From Larimichthys crocea (Eukaryota; Chordata; Actinopteri; Sciaenidae), in contig NC_040032.1 of the NCBI RefSeq assembly GCF_000972845.2, positions 17,646,871 through 17,710,870 on the forward strand: a stretch of DNA of 64,000 bases. The letters run 5' to 3'. The position numbers and the translations under genes were made by a program. Under the pieces are notes generated by a model. That model was not told the DNA's origin and did no database searches. It worked only from the letters and a program-made list of their open reading frames with translations. This document shows positions 44,640-64,000 of the stretch, one piece after another. Positions within the stretch are counted from its first letter, which is position 1. Each line of letters opens with the position of its first letter.

Positions 44640-44882
44640 CCTCACAGCCACCGGGAGCAGGCCGGTACTCGCGGCCGCCGGCAGGGGGCGGCACCTTCCG
44701 GCTCCAGCGCTTCCTTGTGACAGGAGGACTGTTGTTGGGAGGCTGCTGGGAAAAGATGGCAGCTTCCCTTTGTGTGTGTGGATTTACTGGACTCTGAGAG
44801 GCTTTAAACACATTTCTGGTGACTACACGGATCTCCGTCGCACAGTGCGGGTCCTCCATCAAACACCGTGAGGCCGGAGAAC
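44640..44882 (+). promoter_or_regulatory. mtmr2 promoter and 5' UTR
   Basis: GC- and CpG-rich stretch (tactcgcggccgccggc, caccttccggctcc) in AT-rich surroundings, directly upstream of the mtmr2 ATG. No TATA box is visible. It is typical of a CpG promoter, and the boundaries are approximate. Confidence 0.5.
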
Positions 44883-50150
<5,268 letters not shown>

Positions 50151-51735
50151 CACAGCTTGGACCCTCGCGGCAGGTTCGCAGAAGCTGAATCCTGCCTGTG
50201 AGAAGGTGCCATACAGCAGTAATGAGTAGGCCACAAGTGGCGCCATTAAGGACCTGTGCGGTGACACAGCTGCGTTCATACACTACCACCAAAAGTCTGA
50301 TCTCTGATCACGTAGAGTCTTCTTGCAACAGAAGAGTGTCTGTCTCAGACTGCTTTACTACAGCCATATTTTACTCCGCAGTTGAGAGGACGTGTAACAT
50401 GGGTACTGTTTAGCAAATCGACCTACCTACAATCAGTGTTGATGAGTTTTCAAAGTACACTAAAATATTACGCGGGTAAATTATGTATGCCTTATACACT
50501 TCATAGAAACACTCACTTCATTCCTCCACACTGCAAACATTTGTTAGATTTGAAGGCAATACCGCCGAAGCAATCATGAAGATGTACATTGCTGCAAAAA
50601 ACAACTAAGTGAAATATGTTAGTTGCTTCAAAAAAAAACATACATACAAAAATAGAGTGCATTAAAAGAAGAGTCGTCTTCACAATCACTACTTTTAGAT
50701 TGTTGTGACCAAATATCTGTTGTTTTTTTCACGAATAGAACAAACAAACACGTATGGCATTCCTCTCATCGAGTGAGTAAAGTTTTGTAAGTTTCATTTT
50801 TTCTAACTAGTTAACATTATTTATTATGCTATTAGTCCAGATTTATATTTATGGCTCCACAAACACCATCATGTTTTGTGTCATAAATTGATATTAAAGA
50901 TGTCCAACCATGCAATATTAATAAGCCACATAGAATATGCATTCGTATGCGTTCATTTGTTTAGGGTGTTTTTTTAAAGCTAGTTTCAGCCAATACTCTT
51001 TTCTTTAATGTGTAACGACTAATAATTAGCTTTTATAGTTTAATAACCATGAATGAATATCTGTGCCTTGCTGTGAATGACTGATCTAACTAGAGAAAAG
51101 TCTTTAAATGCCAAGGTTATACAGTTAATACAGAGTTAATTGAGCCTTTCATCTGCAGTAAACTTAAAGTAGTCACCACAGTTTGTCGCATCAGCGTGAC
51201 AACACAACACGCTCCAGTCTATTTCTTGGTTTTGTTGCAATTATTGTAGCAGAAGCGACATTAGCATTAATTACCTCTAATTATGAATATGGTCTTCCGA
51301 TAATATGTGAGGAAAAAAAAGAGTGCCTTTTATTATAGCTGAAGAAATATAAAAGTCTGAAATTTAGAGTGTGTGCCAGAGAGTAATATTTGAGTGTAAT
51401 GGCTCTGAAAACATTAATATAGTCAAGCTGTTTAATTCTCATACATAAATATTAGATGAACAGCTTAAATTGGCTGTTAATTTATGCCTATTAAAATTAA
51501 ATCGTATTGTCCCTTATTATGAATAGTTCACCCTTTAAAAACGTACAGATAATAAAGTATGACAGTTCTTCCACATGGTTTAAGTGATACTGCAGTGCTG
51601 TACATATTTCATTCCTTCAAAACTTCTTTTGTTTTTTCTGAAACTGATGTACTGCAGGCAACAGCAAAGTCAAACTGTACTGTCAAATGTCAAACTGTAT
51701 GAAAATGTTTAATTAATAAAAGTTCTGATACAATG
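50151..51735 (+). other. mtmr2 3' UTR
   Basis: Long AT-rich 3' UTR of about 1.57 kb after the TGA stop, with several ATTTA-type words. The poly(A) signal AATAAA is at 51715-51720. No other gene is seen. Confidence 0.6.
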
Positions 51736-52999
51736 GAGGCAGATTTTTGTGAACTTTTGGGCTCTTTTTTTGTGTTAGTGATAAGGGTCTTTGGTAATAA
51801 ACAAGCATTTGATTCCAAAAAACAAGACAAATGGAGACAATAAACACAGGATTTACAGAAGGTGGATTCATTCAGGATCAGCACAGGAGTCTGAAGAGGT
51901 AGAAACGTTTTCCAGGCAAACTTAATTTAGAATAATGTTTTAAAGTTTATTCTTTACTTTAAAATAAACAATCCACAAACACGTTCAATAATTTCCGGTT
52001 CACAATTACTAAAAAAGTGATTGCCACTCTCATAATCAGCTGTTAATTACAGTTGGAAAGAAATGACAGATATGAGCTTCAGCAGTTCTTCAAATGGCAA
52101 CAATCTCTGTTCTTTTGGAGAATTCTCGGTTTTCTACGTTTGTATGTTGTTTTGATGAAACTCTTCCTCAGTTTGTATTGGTAGCTTCAGTAGTGTCAGT
52201 CAGGTCCCGGGGCCATACTGTCAGGGTGTTTGAAAGTCACAAGACGGTCACAAGTTGGAAAATACATTTTCAACATGTTTTAGATTCTACAGTATGTGAC
52301 CATGTTGTCAAAAGGACTCCAAACAATCGGTAAGACTAATCATTTGCCTTTCAGGGCTTCCATAGTAGTGTTTGCTCCTGTTTTAAAAGATCTGACAACT
52401 ATCAACACAGAGTTTTTGAGGCTGATGATGTTATATTAATTTTATTTACACAACCTGTAACATGAATAAACATTTTTGATAAGGTCCCATGAAAATTGTT
52501 TTTATCAACTGCCACCAAGAAACATATATCGCAGGACATTTTACAGTTGAAAAATAAACCTATATCTTTGGCATTTCTGTACTTTAATATCTTGTCATTT
52601 ATCAGCTGACATATACAAACAAAAAACCAAGCCAGAGGGCCAACTCTGTCCTGGGCTATATATATATATATATAAAATCTTGGTATTCAACGTGGAGTAT
52701 CCCTTTAACATATGTAGTTCTTTTAATTAACCAGGAGGCAGAAAAAGGGCTACTAAGATGGCGGCGGCCAGAGCCAGGAATTTTGAGCTTCAATAAGGCT
52801 CAGTGACGTCATGCATACGCTGTCCATTCTTTATACTGTCATTGCTATTAGCTCGAATATCAGTTTATTTTCTTAATAAATTAATTTGAATGAAATGTAA
52901 CCTGACATGAACGACTCCATAATAATAAATATAACACATAGAATAATAAAAGACATAAAACAAGGCGGAATAACAACGTTAACAACCGTTAAATTAGTT

Positions 53000-53000
<1 letters not shown>
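51736..53000. other. Intergenic region between mtmr2 and fam76b
   Basis: AT-rich, with no coding evidence. It has a TA microsatellite (52658-52673) and a partial R1 repeat (52725-52845). Confidence 0.55.
52725..52845 (-). repeat. Dispersed repeat family R1, copy 6 (partial)
   Basis: Only the right end of the family remains: actaagatggcggcggccag, then gagcttcaataaggctc, then gtgacgtcatgcatacgctg. Confidence 0.65.
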
Positions 53001-57445
<4,445 letters not shown>

Positions 57446-58560
57446 CAATAGGCCAGCCAGCGGGTAACAACACAGAGCGGCTTCATTGTTTTAACACTGT
57501 GAAAGTCTCCCTCCTGTGTTTCCTCATTGCCATCAACATCGATTATTTCTTAATTGGTAAAGCCAGAGACCATGTTGTACATGGAAAAATCAATTGTTGA
57601 ATCAAAGAAAAACCTTTCTCTAAATGTCGACATATTTTAGATATTTTATGGCAACTTTTCCACTGGATCATGGGATGTGACTTTGGGATGGAGGATGGAG
57701 CCCTCGTTTTTTTTGTTTGTTTGTTTGTTTTTTTTAAACACTGCCGGGCCAAAACAAAAAAGCATGGTGTGCGTACGTGGATGGCATTCTGTCGACTCAG
57801 TGTACCCACTTCATTTTTATGGATGTCATGCAATTTATTTATTCAACAGTATTTCTTAGCTTTTTTTATTTCCTCACAACATACTAAGAGAAGAACCCCA
57901 CGTTTGGGGGTTTTTCTTCAATAGCAATTAGTTCTATTTTTCTAAATTGATTATGAACGACAAGATCTCCTTAACGGAGACCCTGCGCAACTTTACAATG
58001 TATGCAAAATGTGGGATGGGTGACCACTGAGCTGCTGCTCAAACAGTAGAGAAGTCTCTCTCTCTCTCAGTTAACAATTCATAAATCAACCAATGAACAC
58101 TCTGAAAGGCTGTCTGATAGAGAGACACCCCTTGGCTGCCCTCTTTCTCACTGTGTGACAGCTGTAGTGCTTTGCTGTTTCTCTTTAGTGGAACGATTGT
58201 AATAATGCATGATTTTACTGCCAGACACCGGTTGGCATTGTGGTCAGACTTCTTTTTCTCCTCCAGCCCCTCTCCCCCTCTCCTCTTTTAATTAGTTTTT
58301 TAAGAATCACTTGTAAATGTATTACTGGGGTCAGCCATTGTATTTAAACTATTGCTTGTATCTGTTTTAGTGAGTACAGTATGTGTATGGTAAGGCCAGT
58401 TGAAATTAACATGTCTGTAGAAGATGCTTTTTAAAGGAACACACCTATCACCTTGCATTATTGGGCTGGTTTCATACTGTGGCGTCCAGGATCACTTTTG
58501 TACTTTTTTCCAAACCAAGTGTTTTAAAACTATTAAAAACTGGCTAAACTGTTACTGTAT
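57446..58560 (+). other. fam76b 3' UTR
   Basis: Noncoding sequence after the TAA. A variant poly(A) signal, ATTAAA, at 58532-58537 is the best candidate end. ORFs in this stretch have no domain support. Confidence 0.5.
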
Positions 58561-58734
58561 GTTGGTTTTTATTGGCTGTTTTTTTAACTTTTTCAGCTGT
58601 TTGGGACCTCTGTAGTTATGACATAATAGTAGAGACATGGTAAACATTGTGTTTCTGTTGAATACATTTACACCACTAAAGGATTATCACTATTTATTTT
58701 AAGGACTTTGTCATTTTACTAACCAAACATTTAT

Positions 58735-59012
58735 TCAGAGCAGAGCTGCTGTTCCTTCATGTCAAAAGGAGCTGGCTGAGGTTGGTTCAAGCATCTGATT
58801 AGGAAGCCCCCTGGGCGCCTCCCTTTAGAGGAGGAGACCCGAGTCAGACCCAGAACTCTCTGGAGGGACTATATAGTTCATCTAGCCTGGGAACACCTCG
58901 GCATCCCCCAGGAGGAGCTGGAATGCGTTGCTAAGGAGAGGGATGCTTGAACGTCTTGCTACATCTGCTGCCACCGTGACCCAACCCCGGAAAAGTGAAT
59001 GGATGGATGGAA
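58735..59012 (+). mobile_element. LINE (non-LTR retrotransposon) 3' end
   Basis: The typical end of a teleost LINE is visible: atctagcctgggaacacctc, aggaggagctggaatgcgtt, ctgctgccaccgtgacccaa, then an end in ggatggatgg repeats (about 58999). The upstream part decodes loosely to the end of a reverse transcriptase ORF but is broken and short. Heavily 5'-truncated insertion. Confidence 0.75.
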
Positions 59013-59516
59013 AAATTGATTTATAATATCTCTATTAAAACAAACTTCTGGTGCTCACAAGTTGATAACTACTATTATTACAAGAATAAAGGTACAATCC
59101 TTATGAATATGTTGTTTTTAGTGAGTTTATGTTCTGTGTGAAGAAAATGTGATCTGTGCGCTGATTGTGAAGTAAGAACATTTTGAACAACCACAGGCTC
59201 CCTCTGTACTCTGGCCAAGGTCTTCAATGCATCTCCACACGAGGGTGCCCTCAATAACCACATTAAATAAATGTTAAGAGAACCCTTGGCATAATAAACG
59301 TGTAATGTGTTTGCTGTTGCCAGGCTACAAAACATGAAATGTATCACCAAGGAAGAAGAGCTGATTGTATTGTAGAAAATATAACTTTATAAGGATGATT
59401 CAATCAATCAGACTTTATTTGTATAGCGATACAAAGTGCTTCACACAGTCAAACAGCCTCCCACACATACAGATAGATTATATGTCTATTATATACAGTT
59501 ACACATACCCTCTATA

Positions 59517-59547
<31 letters not shown>

Positions 59548-60250
59548 TTAGAATTTAAATAATGTATAAACAAAAATACAGCACAGAATATCTCTACCAT
59601 TTTTGCAAGAGGGTTTGTATCATAACTGAAATTGCTCTGCGTGGCAGATGACATACCATTTAATTATTTTTTGTTGTTTGCTTGTTTCTACGCACCTCTC
59701 TCTGAACATGAACATGTGAATGTATTATACACACACACACGGCAGTGTACACTCTACCTTTTGTCCTTATTTTATTTTTATGCGATGACTACAGAATGTC
59801 TTGCCTGTACAACTTTGAACCTGAGTTGGTATGTGACCCAAATGTATATTATGTTATATTTGTTTTTGTCATGTATGTTCTGTCTTATTTTTTGAAAATG
59901 TAATAAAAAGAGACATAAAAAAGGGCACATATGCAAACAACATATATAAATGCAAAATATATGTATTAAAATGCAATTAAAATTAAAAATATCAATGGAA
60001 AAAATTGTCATTTTGCAGTTATAAAACACCGGCAGGTTAATAAATGAAATAAAACCTATCAAAATGTATAAATAGACAAAATAGAAGTAAACTGAGACCT
60101 AACTAAGTAAATAAATAAATAAAAGTAATAATAATGTAACAGATTAAAATGTGGAATAGACAAATAAATACATATATTTCGAATAAAAGATAAGTTAGGA
60201 GTTTGCTCCCTGTTATGTTGCCGCCAAATTGTACGTCTACCGCACGTTTA
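59013..60250. other. Intergenic region between fam76b and taf1
   Basis: AT-rich, with no exon support. It has an interspersed repeat end (59398-59455, tcaatcagactttatttgta then caaagtgcttcacac) of a type common in fish, a TA microsatellite (59512-59540), and long A/T-rich simple sequence to about 60200. Confidence 0.55.
59512..59549. repeat. (TA)n microsatellite followed by a T run
   Basis: About 14 TA units and then nine to ten T. Confidence 0.9.
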
Positions 60251-60673
60251 CAGCGTTTACAGGGAAGCTCTTGAACGCACCACCCTCCTCGCCTGGGTCG
60301 TACAGTTTACCACGTTACAGGGAGCGCCTGAACGCATCACCCTGTCCAGACTCGAGCTAAGCTAAGCTAGCCGAGCAGGCGGCGCTGCAGTGCCCGACAC
60401 ACAAATAAAAACAAACATTTTATACCGAACCTGTGCGTGTTAAGCCTGTGTTAAATGTAGTTTTGTGGGGGTTTTCTCTTTACCTTACAAAGCTGATACA
60501 CACGCAGTAAATATGTTTACACAGATTTAAGTTTTTACGTGTTATTTTTGTCTGGGTAACATAAGCTAACTTCGTTAGCCTCGAGCTGCTAATGAAGTGT
60601 ACTTTAGCTTTCAGTTGATACAACAAGCTGGATAAAAGCCGAGAGCTCAGGCTCTGAAGACAGGTCCCGGGAG
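60230..60673 (+). promoter_or_regulatory. taf1 promoter and noncoding first exon
   Basis: CpG-containing stretch (gtctaccgcacgtttacagc, gccgagcaggcggcgctgc) ending in an exon with donor GTAAGT after cccgggag (last exon base 60673). The acceptor tttatag at 61046 is one base before the coding ATG. The exact start site is unknown. A 60-base segment with gaacgcac/gaacgcatcaccct recurs imperfectly at about 60273 and 60333. Confidence 0.5.
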
Positions 60674-61047
60674 GTAAGTGCGAGTTACATCTGTGACATT
60701 TGTCATTTAGTCTTTTTAGTTTAGGTTTAATCCTGTAGCTCGCAAGCTAATGTTAGCTAACGCAGCTAGCCAACGCTGCACTCTAATGCAGGATCAGGTT
60801 TGTCTGTTATTAAAGCTACAGGTGAAAATAAACATTTATTAACGTTTGTTGTCTTAATACTTTATTTTATGAATGAGTAAAATGAGAATATGTGTGCTTA
60901 GTTAGTCAGTGAAGGCTAGTAGGGAAGTGAAACAGCAGTAACTAAGTGTACATGTTGTGATATCCAGTGATATGCTAATGTTGTAAGGCATTCAGGATAA
61001 GAAGATGTAAGCGTTAACTATAAAAATGTTATTCATACATTTATAGG

Positions 61048-64000
61048 ATGTCGGACTCAGACAGTGATGAGGACCAGGATCGCCCTTTCTCTCTGACGGG
61101 CTTCCTGTTTGGAAACATCAATGAAGATGGACAGCTGGAGGATGACAGTGTTCTGGACAATGTGAGTGTTTGATGTATTTTGATCATGAATGGCATTTAC
61201 ACTGATGAAAACATCAACCAAAAACAAGATCTGTTAAAGTTGTTGTTGTGCTATATAATGTGAATCATGTGACTGGACACTGAGCATAACCTGCCTGGCT
61301 GCAAAACATAAAATGGATCACAAAGGAAGGACAGCAGAGGATATTATAGAGCTTCTTTTTATAAACAAAGTGTACTGTTTGGGAACTTTATGGTTTCTCA
61401 GCTAACTACAAAGACAGGTGGATTGGACTAAAGCTGCATGCCAGCGTGTACGTCAGACTCATTTGAGGCAGCATAACCTGAAGATGAACGTCGACTTTTC
61501 CAGCAGGAAAAACCAGAGTGAAGTGCAAGTTTGGTACATACCTCAGTATGTTTCTCAAAGGAAAAAAAAAATAATTAACTGTGATTTACTGGACAAAGTG
61601 TCTCTGTCTCTCTTTGAAAAAGTCTCAATCCTGCTGTCACACTTCACTCTATGCCGTCTCAAATAAATTTGACATACAGCCAGTAACGTACCTGATTGCA
61701 GTTGAACAACGCCGGCGTTGTGGAGAAATTGCTGAAGTCAATGGTGAGGTCAGGAAGGAAGAAAGTGTTCAGGAGCCTCTGATGTCTTATGCTGTATTAT
61801 TTATTGATGCTCGGCCAAGGAGCATTAGAGACACTCTCAAAGTTCATCAGAAGTGCCTGAGTCAGTCTCACATTCTGCCCAACTCATCCTGGTGGATAGA
61901 CTTTAAACCCAAAGATAACACCACAAATACTATACGCCCAGAATTAGTCAAAGAGAATGTTTTTACTTATGCAGGTGTTATTGTCAGAATATTCTAGTCT
62001 GGAGACACAGATGTCTGTTTACACAAATTGAAACGTCAACGGCAAACTATCTATTATGTCTAGGAAGGCAGCAATAGGTCTTTTCGACCCTGGCCACCAC
62101 AGTGTTGAGATAGACTGGCACCTACTGTTCTCAATCAAAGCCAAACAACTAATACTAACAACTAATACTGCCGAGGACCTCAAGGCCCACACGTGAGGAT
62201 AGAAAATTCCATAACGGGTGACATGTAGCTTTAATCCAATCAGCTTGTCTCTATCCATAATTGAGAAACTGAAAAGATCCCAAACAGCAGACTTTAAAGA
62301 TGCTGGCGGATCTCCAAGCTCTGGTTTATCTGTGGTCGCCATAACTACGGGGCTGCACTGTGCTGAATCACATCTGGTGCCCACACTGGCAATCTCTCTG
62401 CATTTCTATGCACATGGGCTGAACAACAACATCCGGCCATTTGGGAACGTTTGAGTTAAATTAAGTTCTGCACATGCAGCAGTTAAAACTTTGTACTTTG
62501 TTTAGTACACATGCATGTTGAACCAAAAGTCCCATGCTGAAAAGTTTCAGTACAAATTTGTGAACTGTTACATCCCTATTACATACAACAGACTGTTTTC
62601 TTTGGGTCACTGCTTACTACAACTTTCTGTTCTGTCTCTGACGTTTCTTCTCACCACAGGAGTCCAAAAAGCATTTAGCTGGTTTGGGTACTCTCGGTCT
62701 GGGCTCACTCATTACAGAGATCACTGCCAATGAGGACGAGAGTCAGGAGGAAGGCAGAGAGTCTGCTAGTGTGGACGCTGAAGGTTGGGTGAAAAGCACT
62801 GAAGATGCAGTGGATTATTCTGACATCAGTGAGGTCGCTGAGGACGAGACAAAGAAGTACCGTCAGGCCATGGGGTCTCTGCAGCCCAGCAGGAAAACAG
62901 GTGATCAACTCTATGAATAAAGACTCTGTCTCTCTTTGTTTGACTCTCCAGAATACTTGAAAATATTATTTTCATTCACTTATTTATTTTAATTATATGT
63001 TTTTATAATCCTTAATCTCAGATGATGAGGATGACTATGATGCCGACTGCGAGGATATTGATTCAAAGCTTATGCCTCCTCCACCGCCACCGAGTCTTCC
63101 TACAGCTGCTCAGAGCACATCTGGTGAGGACATGTTTACTCGTAATTGGTCTCTGTAGAGAAATAGTCTTCCTCTGAGGTTTGAGCTGTTGACAAAACTG
63201 CTAGTCTGGAGGAAGTGAATTTGCTAAGGGTGGATGTTATTGTCACAGAAGAACAGATACTACACTTGATCATAGGTTACGTTCAAGTACTTTATATCTG
63301 AGGATTAATTTATGATCTGTCACTCACAGTTGCGGAAGAGGGTGATGGCATCATCCTTCCCTCCATCATCGCGCCATCCTCTACTGCTGATAAGGTTGAC
63401 TTCAGCAGCTCCTCAGACTCTGAGTCCGAAACTGACCGTCCCTGTCAGGGTTTAGGGGCTGGAGGCCCCCCGGATAGGCTCAACCTCCCTCTTGCTGGCA
63501 TCATGCAGAAGGATGCTGCCAAAGCACTGCCAGGTGTCACAGAGCTCTTCCCAGAGTTTCGGCCTGGAAGGGTAAGACACCTTTACCGGCACTGTCCAGA
63601 GCTGAATGTACACATGCTAAAGTTCATTTGGGTTCACTAACATTTCACTTTCTTGGATGTTCTACTAGGTGCTCAGGTTCTTGCGTCTGTTTGGTCCCGG
63701 AAAGAACATGCCATCGGTTTGGAGGAGTGCCCGCAGGAAGAAGAAGAGAAAGCATCGAGACCCTCAGCCTGGGACACCTCCTCCAGAAGGAGAGCCCACA
63801 GAGCAAAGCCTGGAGAAGAAGTCTGGATGGATTTACGAGTTTGCACCTGCTCCACCTCCAGAGCAGTGTCTCTCTGATGATGAGGTAAACCTTTCTTTCA
63901 GTGTTATCTCAGGCACTCATAGTACCAGCTGGTGTCATTGTATCCTGCACATCACATGCTTTTCTGTGCCATCCAGATAACCATGATGGCTCCAGTGGAA
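61048..64000 (+). CDS. taf1: TFIID subunit 1 (TAF1), N-terminal part, cut by window edge
   Basis: The scaffold subunit of TFIID. Visible coding exons are 61048-61161, 62660-62900, 63022-63123, 63330-63571, 63669-63884 and 63977-64000 (open), giving 313 residues of a protein that is about 1,900 long in vertebrates. The N terminus [19 protein letters not shown] matches TAF1 (MSDTDSDED, then PFSLAGFLFGNI). This region is TAND, which in the family binds the concave face of TBP and mimics TATA. Further hallmarks are [47 protein letters not shown] followed by a proline run, [32 protein letters not shown] and the final ITMMAPVE. The model starts at the downstream Met homologous to MSDTDSDED. Human TAF1 has extra upstream residues that are not seen here. 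HAT and bromodomains lie beyond the window. Confidence 0.96.
61162..62659 (+). other. First coding-region intron of taf1
   Basis: 1.5 kb intron. ORFs at 61581-61997 (plus) and 62019-62384 (minus) are the longest but match no family I know, and they have no Kozak or splice support. The text is probably old mobile-element sequence. At 61280-61360 it resembles 59310-59390 in the intergenic region. Confidence 0.45.

Noticed and set aside
61581..62384. 138- and 121-codon ORFs in the taf1 intron as a nested gene
   Set aside because: No recognisable domain or splice signal, and the opposing ORFs suggest decayed repeat sequence.

Overview
This window is nuclear DNA of a ray-finned fish, most likely a teleost. 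Its genes have many introns and canonical GT/AG splice sites. It contains tRNA-derived SINE and LINE 3'-end remnants of teleost type, AC/TG microsatellites, and a proteolipid gene that encodes only the DM20 form. No bacterial or organellar features are present. Gene identities come from translated exons compared with family sequences I know. No database search was possible. Paralogue suffixes (a/b) cannot be settled from this window.

Layout from left to right. (1) nlgn3 (neuroligin 3), plus strand, 2348-12275, five coding exons. (2) About 5.4 kb of intergenic DNA with SINE and dispersed repeats. (3) plp1 (myelin proteolipid, DM20 form), plus strand, 18902-23378, starting with a four-base coding exon. 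(4) A znf185-like LIM-domain gene, minus strand, 35899 down to 24465, tail to tail with plp1. It has a 1.9 kb repetitive exon and an apparent one-base frameshift. (5) Inside its long intron, on the opposite strand, lies an intact single-exon ORF derived from a pogo/Tigger transposase (31068-32357). It has its own spliced 5' leader signals, and its first catalytic aspartate is replaced by asparagine. (6) cwc15 (spliceosome factor), plus, 41372-43125. (7) mtmr2 (phosphoinositide 3-phosphatase), plus, 44883-50150. (8) fam76b, plus, 53619-57445. (9) The 5' end of taf1 (TFIID subunit 1), plus, from 61048 and running off the right edge.

The genes are independent transcription units, not an operon. 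The order is informative: nlgn3, plp1, znf185 and taf1 have human counterparts on X, while cwc15, mtmr2 and fam76b have theirs together on 11q21. The fish segment therefore joins two blocks that are separate in mammals.

The most unusual items are the transposase-derived gene with a broken catalytic triad, the frameshifted but skippable cassette exon and the 429-bp repeats of znf185, and the nearly overlapping 3' ends of plp1 and znf185.
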